14,299 bases of DNA from positions 1 to 14,299 of the forward strand of contig DXCY01000133.1 of assembly GCA_019115725.1 (NCBI GenBank), in the 5' to 3' direction. Under the pieces are notes generated by a model. It saw only the letters and a program-made list of their open reading frames with translations, was not told the DNA's origin and ran no database searches. Source of the stretch: Candidatus Luteimonas excrementigallinarum. GTDB lineage: Bacteria > Pseudomonadota > Gammaproteobacteria > Xanthomonadales > Xanthomonadaceae. Shown here in pieces: positions 6,394 through 13,802 of the stretch. Each line of letters begins with the position of its first letter. Position 1 is the first letter of the stretch. The translations under genes and the position numbers were made by a program.

Positions 6394-7797
6394 ATGAAAT
6401 ACGCGGTATTGCTGGCGCTGCTGGCGCCGGCTTCGGTGGTCTGTGCGGCGGACGGGCTGGTGACCGGCCCGGCGGTGGTGTCGCTGCTTGAGCAGGCCGG
6501 CTACAGCGCCGAGCTGGATGAGGACGGCATGGGCGATCCGCTGATCCTCACCGCGGCGGCGGGGCTGGACTACCGCATCTATTTCTACGACTGCACCGAC
6601 GATGCCTGCGAGGCGCTGCAGTTCCGCGTCGGCCTGGATCTGGTCGACGGTGCCACTGCGGAGATGGTCAACGGCTTCAACCGCGACTACCGCTACGCGC
6701 GCAGCTTCCTGGATGAGGAAAGCGATCCGTTCCTGCTGATGGACGTGGAGATGACCCACGCCGACCACGCCGCCCAGTTCGCCACCCATCTGGGCGTCTG
6801 GGAGGAGCTGCTGGGTGCCTTCACCACGGCGATGGGCTTTGGTGGCGGCAGCGGCGGTGAGAGCTGGGAGGAAGAGCGGATCGCCTGGCCGGTGGCGCCG
6901 CAGGCCGGCGTGCAGCTGACCTACGACAGCAGCCACGCATCGGTGAGCTCCACCGGTGACGAGCGCATGGAAATCCGCTCCAGCAGCGTGACCCGCGTCT
7001 GGGTGGAAGAAGATGGCGGTGAGGTGCTGCAGCGCTGGACGTCCAGCGACACCGGCGTGGAGGTGCAGGGCGCCCCGCCGGAGCTGGAGCCGGCCATTGC
7101 CAGCGCGATCCAGGCTTTCGACGGCATCGTGCTGGATGTGCGCCTGGGCGCGGAGGGCAACTACCTGGGCATCGCCAACCTGGACCGGATCCAGCCGCTG
7201 TACCTGGATGCCATGCGCGGCATGTTCCAGCACATGGGCAGCGCGCTCGGTGACCTGGGCGAGGAGGGGGAGGCGCTGGCCGAGGTGGAAGCCGGCATGG
7301 AGTCCATGCTCCAGGCGCTGGCCTCGCCGCAGGTGCTGGAAAACCAGCTGGCCGAACTGCCGGTGGCCTACAACTTCCCCGCCGGCGGCGGCCTGCAGCT
7401 GGATCGCGAGTACGCCTACCAGGACGAAGGCGCCAGTCCGTTCGGCGGCGAAACCATCCCCATGAACAACACCATGCTGCTCAGCACCTCGCAGCAGGTG
7501 CCAGGGCACTACGAACTGGTGTGGACCATCGTGCCCGAGCCCGAAGCCACCTGGGCAGCCATCGCCGGTGCCGCCCGCCAGCTGGTGGGCGACGTGCTGG
7601 CCGGCGAAGAGGAAGCCGGAGCGCTGCTCGAGCAGGAGATGGAGGCGCTGGGCCGCGACGCCCACTTCAGCACCACCGTCACCTACCGCATCGACCCCTA
7701 CACCGGCGTCGTGCAGCACATGGAACACGTGGCCACCAAGCGCTTTGGCGGCAAGGAAGAGATCGAGACCAGCGTGCTTTCGCTGCGGGAGCCGTAG
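6394..7797 (+). CDS. Secreted YbjN-domain protein with an unassigned C-terminal domain
   Basis: A 467-residue exported protein. Residues 1-18 are a signal peptide ending VCA-AD; the residue before C17 is V, so it is not a lipobox. Residues about 22-148 match secreted YbjN-domain proteins: LLEQAGYSAEL, DPLILTAAAGLDYRIYFYDC, CEALQFRVGLDL, VNGFNRDYRYARSFLDEESDPFLLMDVEM, GVWEELLGAF. C67 and C72 could form a disulfide. A GGGSGGES linker (about 150-157) leads into an acidic region of about 300 residues that I do not recognise; it looks beta-rich, with a predicted helical stretch around 270-330 and the ending YRIDPYTGVVQHMEHVATKRFGGKEEIET. The start codon follows a purine-rich ribosome binding site (GGAAGGGGAAGGGG). 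It begins 27 bp after nrdJb and is probably cotranscribed. YbjN domains resemble type III secretion chaperone folds, but the function here is unknown. Confidence 0.8.
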   Translation: MKYAVLLALLAPASVVCAADGLVTGPAVVSLLEQAGYSAELDEDGMGDPLILTAAAGLDYRIYFYDCTDDACEALQFRVGLDLVDGATAEMVNGFNRDYRYARSFLDEESDPFLLMDVEMTHADHAAQFATHLGVWEELLGAFTTAMGFGGGSGGESWEEERIAWPVAPQAGVQLTYDSSHASVSSTGDERMEIRSSSVTRVWVEEDGGEVLQRWTSSDTGVEVQGAPPELEPAIASAIQAFDGIVLDVRLGAEGNYLGIANLDRIQPLYLDAMRGMFQHMGSALGDLGEEGEALAEVEAGMESMLQALASPQVLENQLAELPVAYNFPAGGGLQLDREYAYQDEGASPFGGETIPMNNTMLLSTSQQVPGHYELVWTIVPEPEATWAAIAGAARQLVGDVLAGEEEAGALLEQEMEALGRDAHFSTTVTYRIDPYTGVVQHMEHVATKRFGGKEEIETSVLSLREP

Positions 7798-7812
7798 GCG
7801 GATAGCGGTCCG

Positions 7813-7897
7813 TGGCTGTCGACGGAAGGGACGGTCGGCCGCGTAGGGCCGACCTGCACAGCCATGGATCCAGGTAGGTCGGGGCTACGCCCCCGAC
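7813..7897. repeat. Inverted REP doublet (REPIN-like, GTAG type)
   Basis: Two hairpins lie head to head between convergent genes. The first is GGTCGGCC (7833-7840), loop GCGTAG, GGCCGACC (7847-7854), a perfect 8-bp stem. The second is GTCGGGG (7878-7884), loop CTACGC, CCCCGAC (7891-7897), preceded by GTAG (7874-7877). The loops are reverse complements, so the two units are the same element in opposite directions. An outer pair TGGCTGT/ACAGCCA (7813-7819, 7858-7864) flanks the first hairpin. This fits the GTAG-class REP sequences known in Stenotrophomonas and Xanthomonas, spread by RAYT transposases. It may also act as a bidirectional terminator; it ends 3 bp from the cueR stop. Confidence 0.75.
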
Positions 7898-7900
7898 GCC

Positions 7901-8287
7901 TCACTGTTCAAGCCCTTCCAGAATCGGGCAATCGGGCCGGTCGTCGCCGGCGCAGCAGTCGGCCAGGGTCTGCAGGGAGGCGGACATCTGCTGAAGCTTG
8001 GCGATGCGGTCCTGCAGATCGGCGATGTGCGCCTGGGCCAGACGTTTGACGTCGGCGCTGCGGCGGGAGCGGTTGTTCCACAGGTCCAGCAGCTCGCTGA
8101 TCTCCGCCACCGCGAAGCCGAGGTCGCGAGCGCGGCGGACGAAGCGCAGGCGGTGCACATCGGCGTCGTCGTAGACGCGGTAGCCGGCCTGGCTGCGGTC
8201 CGCCGGCGGGATCAGGCCGGCCTGCTCGTAGTAGCGGATCATCTTGGCGGAAACGCCGGACGCCGCGGATGCCTCGCCGATGTTCAT
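7901..8287 (-). CDS. cueR: CueR-type MerR-family Cu(I)-responsive activator
   Basis: A 128-residue MerR-family regulator that senses cytoplasmic Cu(I) and turns on copper export by distorting a promoter with an over-long spacer. Residues 1-70 are the winged helix-turn-helix (MNIGEASAASGVSAKMIRYYEQAGLI, AGYRVYDDADV), about 77-108 the dimerisation coiled coil, and 112-120 the metal loop with C112 and C120. With the chosen start these cysteines, and S77, take the same numbers as in E. coli CueR. That supports the start at MNIGEA (8287), which also has GGGAGGA 5 nt upstream; an alternative ATG at 8308 would overlap the copA stop as ATGA but lacks a site. It lies 17 bp downstream of copA on the same strand, so it is probably transcribed from the copA promoter it controls. 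Confidence 0.93.
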   Translation of the reverse strand: MNIGEASAASGVSAKMIRYYEQAGLIPPADRSQAGYRVYDDADVHRLRFVRRARDLGFAVAEISELLDLWNNRSRRSADVKRLAQAHIADLQDRIAKLQQMSASLQTLADCCAGDDRPDCPILEGLEQ

Positions 8288-8304
8288 GCCGGTCCTCCCA
8301 TGGG

Positions 8305-10770
8305 TCATGCCGCCACGGTGGGCGGCTGGAACCTGCGCAGGCGCAGCGCGTTGGAGACCACGAACACGCTCGACAGCGCCATCGCGCCGGCCGCGAACAT
8401 CGGCGAGAGCAGGATCCCGAAGGCCGGGTAGAGCACGCCGGCCGCCACCGGGATCAGCGCCACGTTGTAGGCGAAGGCCCAGAACAGGTTCTGGCGGATG
8501 TTGCGGATGGTGGCCTTGGAAAGGGCAATCGCGTTGGGCACGCCCTGCAGGCTGCCCGACATCAGCACCACGTCGGCCGCCTCCACGGCGATGTCGGTGC
8601 CGGTGCCGATGGCGATGCCCACGTCCGACTCGGCCAGCGCCGGCGCGTCGTTGATGCCGTCGCCGACGAACGCCAGCCGGCCGTGTTCGGCCTGCAGCTT
8701 GCGCACCGCGTCCACCTTGCCCTCGGGCAGCACCTCGGCCACGACCTCGTCGATGCCCAGGCGATCGGCGATCGCGCGCGCGGTGCGGGCGTTGTCGCCG
8801 GTGACCATGGCCACCTTGATGCCGAGCGCGTGCAGAGCGTCGATGGCGCCGGCGGTGTCGGCCTTGACCGGGTCGGCCACGGCGAGGATCGCGGCCAGGC
8901 GGCCGTCGACGGCGGCGTACAGCGGCGACTTGCCTTCACCGCCCAGGCGCGCGGCCACCTCGGCGAAGGGCGCAACGTCCAGGCCCAGCGAGCGCATGTG
9001 GCGGTCCGCGCCGACCTCGACCGCGCGGCCGTCGACGCGGGCGCGCACGCCCATGCCGGTGATCGATGCGAAGTTGGCCGGCTCCGGCACGGCGATGCCT
9101 TCGTCCGTGGCCGCATCGACGATCGCGCGTGCGATCGGATGCTCGGAGCGCGACTCGACCGCGGCCACCAGCCGCAGCACGTCGCCCCGCTCGAAGCCTT
9201 CGGCCAAGGCCAGGTCGGTCAGCGCCGGATGGCCCTCGGTGAGCGTGCCGGTCTTGTCCACGGCCACCACCTGCGCCTCGCGCAACAGCTGCAGCGCCTG
9301 GCCGTTGCGGAACAGCACGCCGAGCTCGGCGCCGCGGCCAGTGCCGACCATGATCGAGGTCGGCGTGGCCAGGCCCATGGCGCAGGGACAGGCGATGATC
9401 AGCACCGCGACCGCGTTGACCAGGGCATAGGTGAGCGAGGGTTCGGGCCCGATCGCCAGCCACACCAGGAAAGTCAGCAGCGCCGCGGCCATGACGGCGG
9501 GCACGAACCACAGCGTCACCCGGTCCACCGCGGCCTGGATCGGCAGCTTGGCGCCCTGGGCCTGTTCGACCATGCGGATGATCTGCGCCAGTACGGTCGC
9601 CCCGCCGACCGCGGTCGCGCGCAGCACCAGCGCGCCCTGCTGGTTGACGGTGCCGCCGACGGCCTGGCTGCCGGGCGCCTTTTCCACCGGCACGGGCTCG
9701 CCGGTGATCATGGATTCGTCGATCCAGCTCGAGCCTTCCACCACCTCGCCGTCCACCGGCACGCGCTCGCCGGGACGAACGTGCACGAGGTCGCCTTCGC
9801 CGACCTCCTCGATCGGGATCTCGACCACCTGGCCATCACGCGTCACCCGGGCCTTGCGCGGCTGTAGGCCGACCAGGCGCCGGATCGCATCCGAGGTGCG
9901 GCCCTTGGCGCGCGCCTCCATCCAGCGCCCGAGGAGGATGAGGGCGACGATCACCGCCGCGGCCTCGTAGTAGACGTTGACCGTGCCCGCGGGCAGCAGG
10001 TCCGGCAGGAAGGTTGCCACCACCGAATAGCCCCACGCCGCCAGGGTGCCGACGGCGACCAGCGAGTTCATGTCCGGCGCCATGCGCAGCAGGGCGGGGA
10101 TGCCGGCGGTGTAGAAGCGGCGGCCCGGCCACGTGAGCACCAGCGTGGTCAGCGCGAACTGGAAGTACCAGCTCGTCTGCAGACCGATCGTGCGCTCGAC
10201 CCAGGCGTGCATGCCCGGCACCAGGTGCGAGCCCATCTCGAGGATGAAGACCGGCAGCGCCAGCGCGACGGCGATGATGAGGTCGCGGCGCAGCGCGTTG
10301 CCCTCGGTTTGCTGGCGTGCGGCGGCCTCGTCGCCACCTGCGGGGCCGACCTGGTCGAGCGGACGCGCGGAATATCCCGCACCCGTGACCGCTGCCACCA
10401 GCGTGGCCTGCGCGGCTGTGCCGCGCACCGTGGCCCGCTCGGTGGCGAGGTTCACATTGGCCTCGATCACGCCGGGCACCGCGCGAAGGGCACGCTCCAC
10501 GTGTCCCACGCACGAGCCGCAGTGCATGCCTTCGATGGCAAGGGTGACGGACGTGGCGGGAACCCTGTATCCGGCCTTCTCGATGGCCTGCACCAGTGCC
10601 GCGTGGTCCAGCGCCTGGCCGGCGCGCGGACTCACCGTTGCCTGCCGGGCGGCGAGGTTCACGGCCGCGCCATCAACCCCGTCCACCTTGCCCAGCGCGG
10701 CCTCGACCCGGCCCACGCAGGACGCGCAGTTCATGCCTTCAATCGGCAGCGTGATCGCTTCCTGTGTCAT
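8305..10770 (-). CDS. copA: Cu(I)-exporting P1B-type ATPase CopA
   Basis: An 821-residue inner-membrane pump that uses ATP to export Cu(I) from the cytoplasm. Two N-terminal heavy-metal domains carry GMNCASC (C15, C18) and GMHCGSC (C84, C87). Eight membrane segments are expected; the transport site CPC is at 461-463, with the Cu(I)-type residues YN (778-779) and MALSS (797-801) in the last segments. The actuator loop has TGEP (356-359); the catalytic domain has DKTGTLT (D505 phosphorylated), the SEHP histidine H544 and GDGINDAP (703-710). All motifs are intact and the length is typical. The start MTQEAITLPIEGM is right for the family, but there is no ribosome binding site: the predicted -10 box ends 6 nt before the ATG. 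It precedes cueR in an apparent two-gene copper operon. Confidence 0.97.
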   Translation of the reverse strand: MTQEAITLPIEGMNCASCVGRVEAALGKVDGVDGAAVNLAARQATVSPRAGQALDHAALVQAIEKAGYRVPATSVTLAIEGMHCGSCVGHVERALRAVPGVIEANVNLATERATVRGTAAQATLVAAVTGAGYSARPLDQVGPAGGDEAAARQQTEGNALRRDLIIAVALALPVFILEMGSHLVPGMHAWVERTIGLQTSWYFQFALTTLVLTWPGRRFYTAGIPALLRMAPDMNSLVAVGTLAAWGYSVVATFLPDLLPAGTVNVYYEAAAVIVALILLGRWMEARAKGRTSDAIRRLVGLQPRKARVTRDGQVVEIPIEEVGEGDLVHVRPGERVPVDGEVVEGSSWIDESMITGEPVPVEKAPGSQAVGGTVNQQGALVLRATAVGGATVLAQIIRMVEQAQGAKLPIQAAVDRVTLWFVPAVMAAALLTFLVWLAIGPEPSLTYALVNAVAVLIIACPCAMGLATPTSIMVGTGRGAELGVLFRNGQALQLLREAQVVAVDKTGTLTEGHPALTDLALAEGFERGDVLRLVAAVESRSEHPIARAIVDAATDEGIAVPEPANFASITGMGVRARVDGRAVEVGADRHMRSLGLDVAPFAEVAARLGGEGKSPLYAAVDGRLAAILAVADPVKADTAGAIDALHALGIKVAMVTGDNARTARAIADRLGIDEVVAEVLPEGKVDAVRKLQAEHGRLAFVGDGINDAPALAESDVGIAIGTGTDIAVEAADVVLMSGSLQGVPNAIALSKATIRNIRQNLFWAFAYNVALIPVAAGVLYPAFGILLSPMFAAGAMALSSVFVVSNALRLRRFQPPTVAA

Positions 10771-10776
10771 GGCGCC

Positions 10777-10807
10777 AGCATAGACCCTCCCATGATGGGA
10801 AGGTCAA
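10777..10807 (-). promoter_or_regulatory. CueR-controlled copA promoter with 19-bp spacer
   Basis: On the minus strand, TTGACC (-35, 10807..10802) and TATGCT (-10, 10782..10777) are separated by exactly 19 bp, the over-long spacing typical of MerR-family activation. The spacer region holds the CueR operator: ACCTTCCC and GGGAGGGT around ATCAT, an inverted repeat with a single mismatch, very like the E. coli copA operator. The copA ATG (10770) lies 6 nt after the -10, so the start point falls at or next to the AUG. The -35 ends only 4 bp from the stop codon of the upstream radical SAM gene. Confidence 0.93.
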
Positions 10808-10811
10808 GGCA

Positions 10812-12209
10812 TCAGATCAGGGCGAGTTTCTCGTCCTTCAGCGCGTCGAATTCTTCCTCGTAGAAGAACTTCTCCGCCCCCAGCGCGGGCTTGAGGTCGG
10901 GCAGCCAGGTGGCGGTCTCGTCGTATCTGGCGAAGAACGGGCGCTGCACCCAGTCCGGGTTGCGGCCCTGGATGAAGCGCAGCACGAACACCTTCTCGCC
11001 GTTGATCTCGGTCACGCCCTGGATCTCCACCTTGCCCGGATCGGCCGACATCGACGGCCCGCGTGCGGTACGGGCCAGCCCCGACACGCGCTGCATCGCT
11101 TCACGGTAGATCTCCCACGCCTTCACCAGCGGCACCTCGAAGTAGTGCTGCGCGCCGGTGTCGCGCTCGACGAACATGTAGTACGGCACCAGTCCGAGCT
11201 GTACCTGGGTGCGCCACATCCGGGTCCAGGTATCGGCGTCATCGTTGATGTGATGCAGCAGCGGCGCCTGGGTGCGGATCTGCGCGCCGGTGGCGCGGAT
11301 GCGGCGGATCGCCTCGCGGCAGATCGGCGTTTCCATCTCGCGCCAGTGGTTGAAGTGGGCCATGAAGGCCACGTGCTTGCCGGCATCGACCAGCTCGCGC
11401 AGCAGCGCCAGCACATCGTCCGCATCCGGATCGGTGACAAAACGGTACGGCCAGAAGGTCAGGCTCTTGGAGCCGATGCGGATGTTGGTGACGTGGGCCA
11501 GCTCCGGCTTCTTCAGTCCTTCCAGATAGCCGCGCAGGTGGCGTGCCTTCATCACCATCGGGTCGCCGCCGGTCACCAGCAGGTCGCTGACCTCCCTGTG
11601 CTCGGCCAGATAGCGGTGCAGCTGGTCGGCCTCGCTGGAGGCAAAGCGCAGCTCCTTGTCACCGACGAACTGCGCCCAGCGGAAGCAGAAGGTGCAGTAG
11701 CTGTGGCACACCTGCCCCTGGCTGGGGAAGAACAGCACCGTCTCGCGGTACTTGTGCTGCATGCCCGGCAGCGGCTCGCCGTCGAGCATGGGCAGGTTGA
11801 GATCCATCTGCCCTGCCGGATGCGGATTGAGCGCATCGCGCACGCGCTTGATCACCGGAGCCATCTCGGCGCTGCTGGCATCAGCGCGAACCAGTGCCGC
11901 CACCTCGTCGAAGTGCTCGGGCTGAAGCATCTCGCGCTGCGGGAATACCAGCCGGAAGATCGGATCGTCCGGGATGTTGTTCCAGTCGATCAGCTCGTCC
12001 AGCACGTAGTCGTTGACCCGGAACGGCAGCACCTGGCTGACAACTTTCATCTCGAAACGCTGCTGTTCCGACAGCGCCTGCACCTGCCGGATCCGATCCA
12101 GCTGGCGATGGGTGTAGACCTTGAATTCGCGGGGGGAGAAGTGCGCCTCGGGGGTGCTGATGTCTTCGTCGGCCTGGTCCGGCTGACAGGCATGTGCAAG
12201 TGCTTCCAT
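10812..12209 (-). CDS. KamA-family radical SAM protein (lysine 2,3-aminomutase-like)
   Basis: A 465-residue radical SAM, PLP-dependent aminomutase homologue. The [4Fe-4S] motif CX3CX2C is C168-HSY-C172-TF-C175, followed by TGGDP (213-217), the SAM-contacting loop also seen in lysine 2,3-aminomutase. K393 in DPGKVEIQGV is the best candidate PLP lysine by analogy with the LAM motif. The protein is longer than EpmB (about 340 residues), the EF-P-modifying relative, and has an N-terminal region of about 130 residues and the C-terminal FFYEEEFDALKDEKLALI, so I do not name it epmB; its substrate is unknown. The start at MEALAHAC has a GGAG 6 nt upstream; the open frame continues much further, but that part lies opposite another gene and is not protein-like. 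copA and cueR follow but have their own promoter. Confidence 0.88.
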   Translation of the reverse strand: MEALAHACQPDQADEDISTPEAHFSPREFKVYTHRQLDRIRQVQALSEQQRFEMKVVSQVLPFRVNDYVLDELIDWNNIPDDPIFRLVFPQREMLQPEHFDEVAALVRADASSAEMAPVIKRVRDALNPHPAGQMDLNLPMLDGEPLPGMQHKYRETVLFFPSQGQVCHSYCTFCFRWAQFVGDKELRFASSEADQLHRYLAEHREVSDLLVTGGDPMVMKARHLRGYLEGLKKPELAHVTNIRIGSKSLTFWPYRFVTDPDADDVLALLRELVDAGKHVAFMAHFNHWREMETPICREAIRRIRATGAQIRTQAPLLHHINDDADTWTRMWRTQVQLGLVPYYMFVERDTGAQHYFEVPLVKAWEIYREAMQRVSGLARTARGPSMSADPGKVEIQGVTEINGEKVFVLRFIQGRNPDWVQRPFFARYDETATWLPDLKPALGAEKFFYEEEFDALKDEKLALI

Positions 12210-12236
12210 GGGAATCTCCACAGTTGTTGACGCCAG

Positions 12237-12260
12237 CCGCGGGAACGCGTGGTTCCGCGG
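12237..12260 (-). other. Hairpin in the leader of the radical SAM gene
   Basis: CCGCG and GAAC pair with GTTC and CGCGG around a 5-nt loop, with one bulged G (9 base pairs in all). It ends 27 bp upstream of the radical SAM start codon and would form in its 5' leader if transcription starts further upstream. The rest of 12261-12440 holds nothing I can identify. Confidence 0.3.
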
Positions 12261-12443
12261 AATTGCCGCCTGGAAACTGGTGTGGGACCGGGTGGCAGAT
12301 GCGCGGGCGACCCTGTGCCCGCGGCGGTGCCGCGCGAAGTGAAGCGATGACCCCGGCCAGCGAAAGGACCGACTGTGCGCACGCCGTCTTGAGCGGCTCG
12401 ACGCGGCGATCCCGGAATCAGGGTAACAAACGAGGTTGGCTGT

Positions 12444-12474
12444 CGCTGGCGCCCGCCGGACAACGGCGCCAGCG
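12444..12474. promoter_or_regulatory. Perfect 10-bp inverted repeat, possible operator
   Basis: CGCTGGCGCC (12444-12453) and GGCGCCAGCG (12465-12474) are exact reverse complements around an 11-bp spacer. It lies 29 bp upstream of the acyltransferase ATG and overlaps where its -35 should be, in the divergent region shared with the radical SAM gene. It may bind a dimeric regulator or form a hairpin; no regulator is encoded beside it. Confidence 0.4.
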
Positions 12475-12491
12475 CGGGGTTCGGCGTTGCG

Positions 12492-12497
12492 TATGAT
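12492..12497 (+). promoter_or_regulatory. Candidate -10 box giving a leaderless acyltransferase mRNA
   Basis: TATGAT (12492-12497) matches the -10 consensus at five of six positions and lies 6 nt before the ATG at 12504. No ribosome binding site is present between them, and no good -35 is seen at 16-18 bp. The geometry is the same as at copA. Confidence 0.4.
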
Positions 12498-12503
12498 CCG
12501 CGC

Positions 12504-13790
12504 ATGACAGGACGCGACAGGTATCCCGATGCGCTGCGCGCAGGTGCGCTGCTGGTGGTCGTCTTCGGCCACTGGATCGCAACGTTGCCGCGCCTGCAGG
12601 AGGGTCGCCTGGTCGACACCGACCACCTGCTCGGCATCTGGGACGCGGCCGGGGCGATCACCTGGCTGGTGCAGGTGGTGCCGCTGTTCGTGTTCGTCTC
12701 TGCCGCGGTCAGCACGCCCGGCGTGCTGCAGCGCCTGGAAGCGGGTGTGTCGCAGCGGCACTGGTGGGCCGGACGCGCGCTGGGGCTGGCCCGGCCCACG
12801 GTCACCTATCTGGCGGTACTGGCCGGGCTGGCCCTGGTGGCCATGTTTACCGGCGGCCGGTTGCTGGAGGCGTTCAATACCTCGCTCACCATCCACCTGT
12901 GGTTCCTGCTGATGCTGCTGGCGGTGCAGGCGCTGCTGCCGCTGGCGGTGCGCGCCGACCGCCGTTTTGGATTGGGCGCGGTGGCGGGGCTGGTGGTCAT
13001 CGCCGCGGTGGCCGACCTGGTGCGTGCGGATATCCGCACGCCTGGCGATCTGCTGACGCTGGGCGCGCGCGTGCGCGACAGCGCGCCCGGGGTGGGTTGG
13101 CTCAACATGCTGGTGGTGTGGCTGCTGCCGCAGCAGCTGGGCATCGCCTGGAAGCAGGGTCGCTTTGCAGGCGCGCATACCGGCGCGCTCCTGTTGCTGT
13201 TGGGAGCGGCCTGGCTGGCCCTGGCCATTGCCAGCGGTTACCCGGTCGCAATGGTGGGCGTGGCGCTGGCCGGCAACAATATGCTGCCGCCTACGCTGGC
13301 GCTGATCGGGGTGATGTGGGTGCAGGTGGGCCTGGTGCTGCTGTGCGAGGCGCCGGCGCGCCGGTTCCTGGACCGGCATCCGGTGGCACGGGTGGTGGCC
13401 GTGCTGGGCGCCCTCGGGATGCCGCTGTACCTGTGGCACAAGCTGGCCGAGCTGCCCGCGGCGTGGATCGGCGAGAAGCTCGGCGCACCGATCGATGCCG
13501 GTGACCCGGGTGAGCCCGGCTTCTGGCTGGGTCGCCTGGTGTGGATCGGGCTGTGCGCGCTGGTGGTGGCGCCGGTGATGGCGGCGGTAGTGGGCCTTGA
13601 GATGCGCCGCCGGCGCGATGTGGCGTCGGCCAGTGGCGATGCGGCCATTGTCGCCGGTGGGTTGGCGCTGTTCGCCGGGCTGGGCGCAGCGCTGGCGCTG
13701 GGCGTCGTGCCCGGCGCCCTGATCGGGCTGGCGGGCGTGGTGGCGGCGTCCTGGCTGCTGCGGGCGCGCAACGGGCTGCCCGCAGGCTGA
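12504..13790 (+). CDS. Acyltransferase family 3 membrane protein
   Basis: A 428-residue polytopic inner-membrane protein. The N-terminus RYPDALRAGALLVVVFGHW carries the R-x10-H signature of acyltransferase-3 enzymes (R12, H23), which move acyl groups onto sugars, polysaccharides or other envelope molecules. Further landmarks are HLWFLLMLL (131-139) and MPLYLWHKL (306-314). About 10 membrane segments span residues 10-366, and two more follow a basic RRRR loop (368-371) at about 380-420. The substrate cannot be told, as no glycan genes are nearby. The start at MTGRDRYPDA is typical of the family and lacks a ribosome binding site. It is divergent from the radical SAM gene and its stop lies only 12 bp from the stop of the convergent reductase gene. 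Confidence 0.82.
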   Translation: MTGRDRYPDALRAGALLVVVFGHWIATLPRLQEGRLVDTDHLLGIWDAAGAITWLVQVVPLFVFVSAAVSTPGVLQRLEAGVSQRHWWAGRALGLARPTVTYLAVLAGLALVAMFTGGRLLEAFNTSLTIHLWFLLMLLAVQALLPLAVRADRRFGLGAVAGLVVIAAVADLVRADIRTPGDLLTLGARVRDSAPGVGWLNMLVVWLLPQQLGIAWKQGRFAGAHTGALLLLLGAAWLALAIASGYPVAMVGVALAGNNMLPPTLALIGVMWVQVGLVLLCEAPARRFLDRHPVARVVAVLGALGMPLYLWHKLAELPAAWIGEKLGAPIDAGDPGEPGFWLGRLVWIGLCALVVAPVMAAVVGLEMRRRRDVASASGDAAIVAGGLALFAGLGAALALGVVPGALIGLAGVVAASWLLRARNGLPAG

Positions 13791-13802
13791 GCGCCCCGCC
13801 GG

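Noticed and set aside
5551..7728. 725-residue minus-strand open frame opposite nrdJb and the YbjN-type gene
   Set aside because: Low-complexity His/Gln/Ala product spanning two recognised plus-strand genes.
8288..8308. Alternative cueR start at 8308 overlapping the copA stop as ATGA
   Set aside because: The start at 8287 has a good ribosome binding site and gives CueR numbering with C112, C120 and S77.
8269..9867. 532-residue plus-strand open frame opposite copA
   Set aside because: Antisense of a fully conserved CopA; His/Gln/Arg-rich with no motifs.
12210..13439. Minus-strand open frame extending the radical SAM gene upstream to a total of 875 residues
   Set aside because: The extra part is His/Gln/Arg-rich antisense of the acyltransferase gene; a good ribosome binding site and the conserved N-terminus support the start at 12209.
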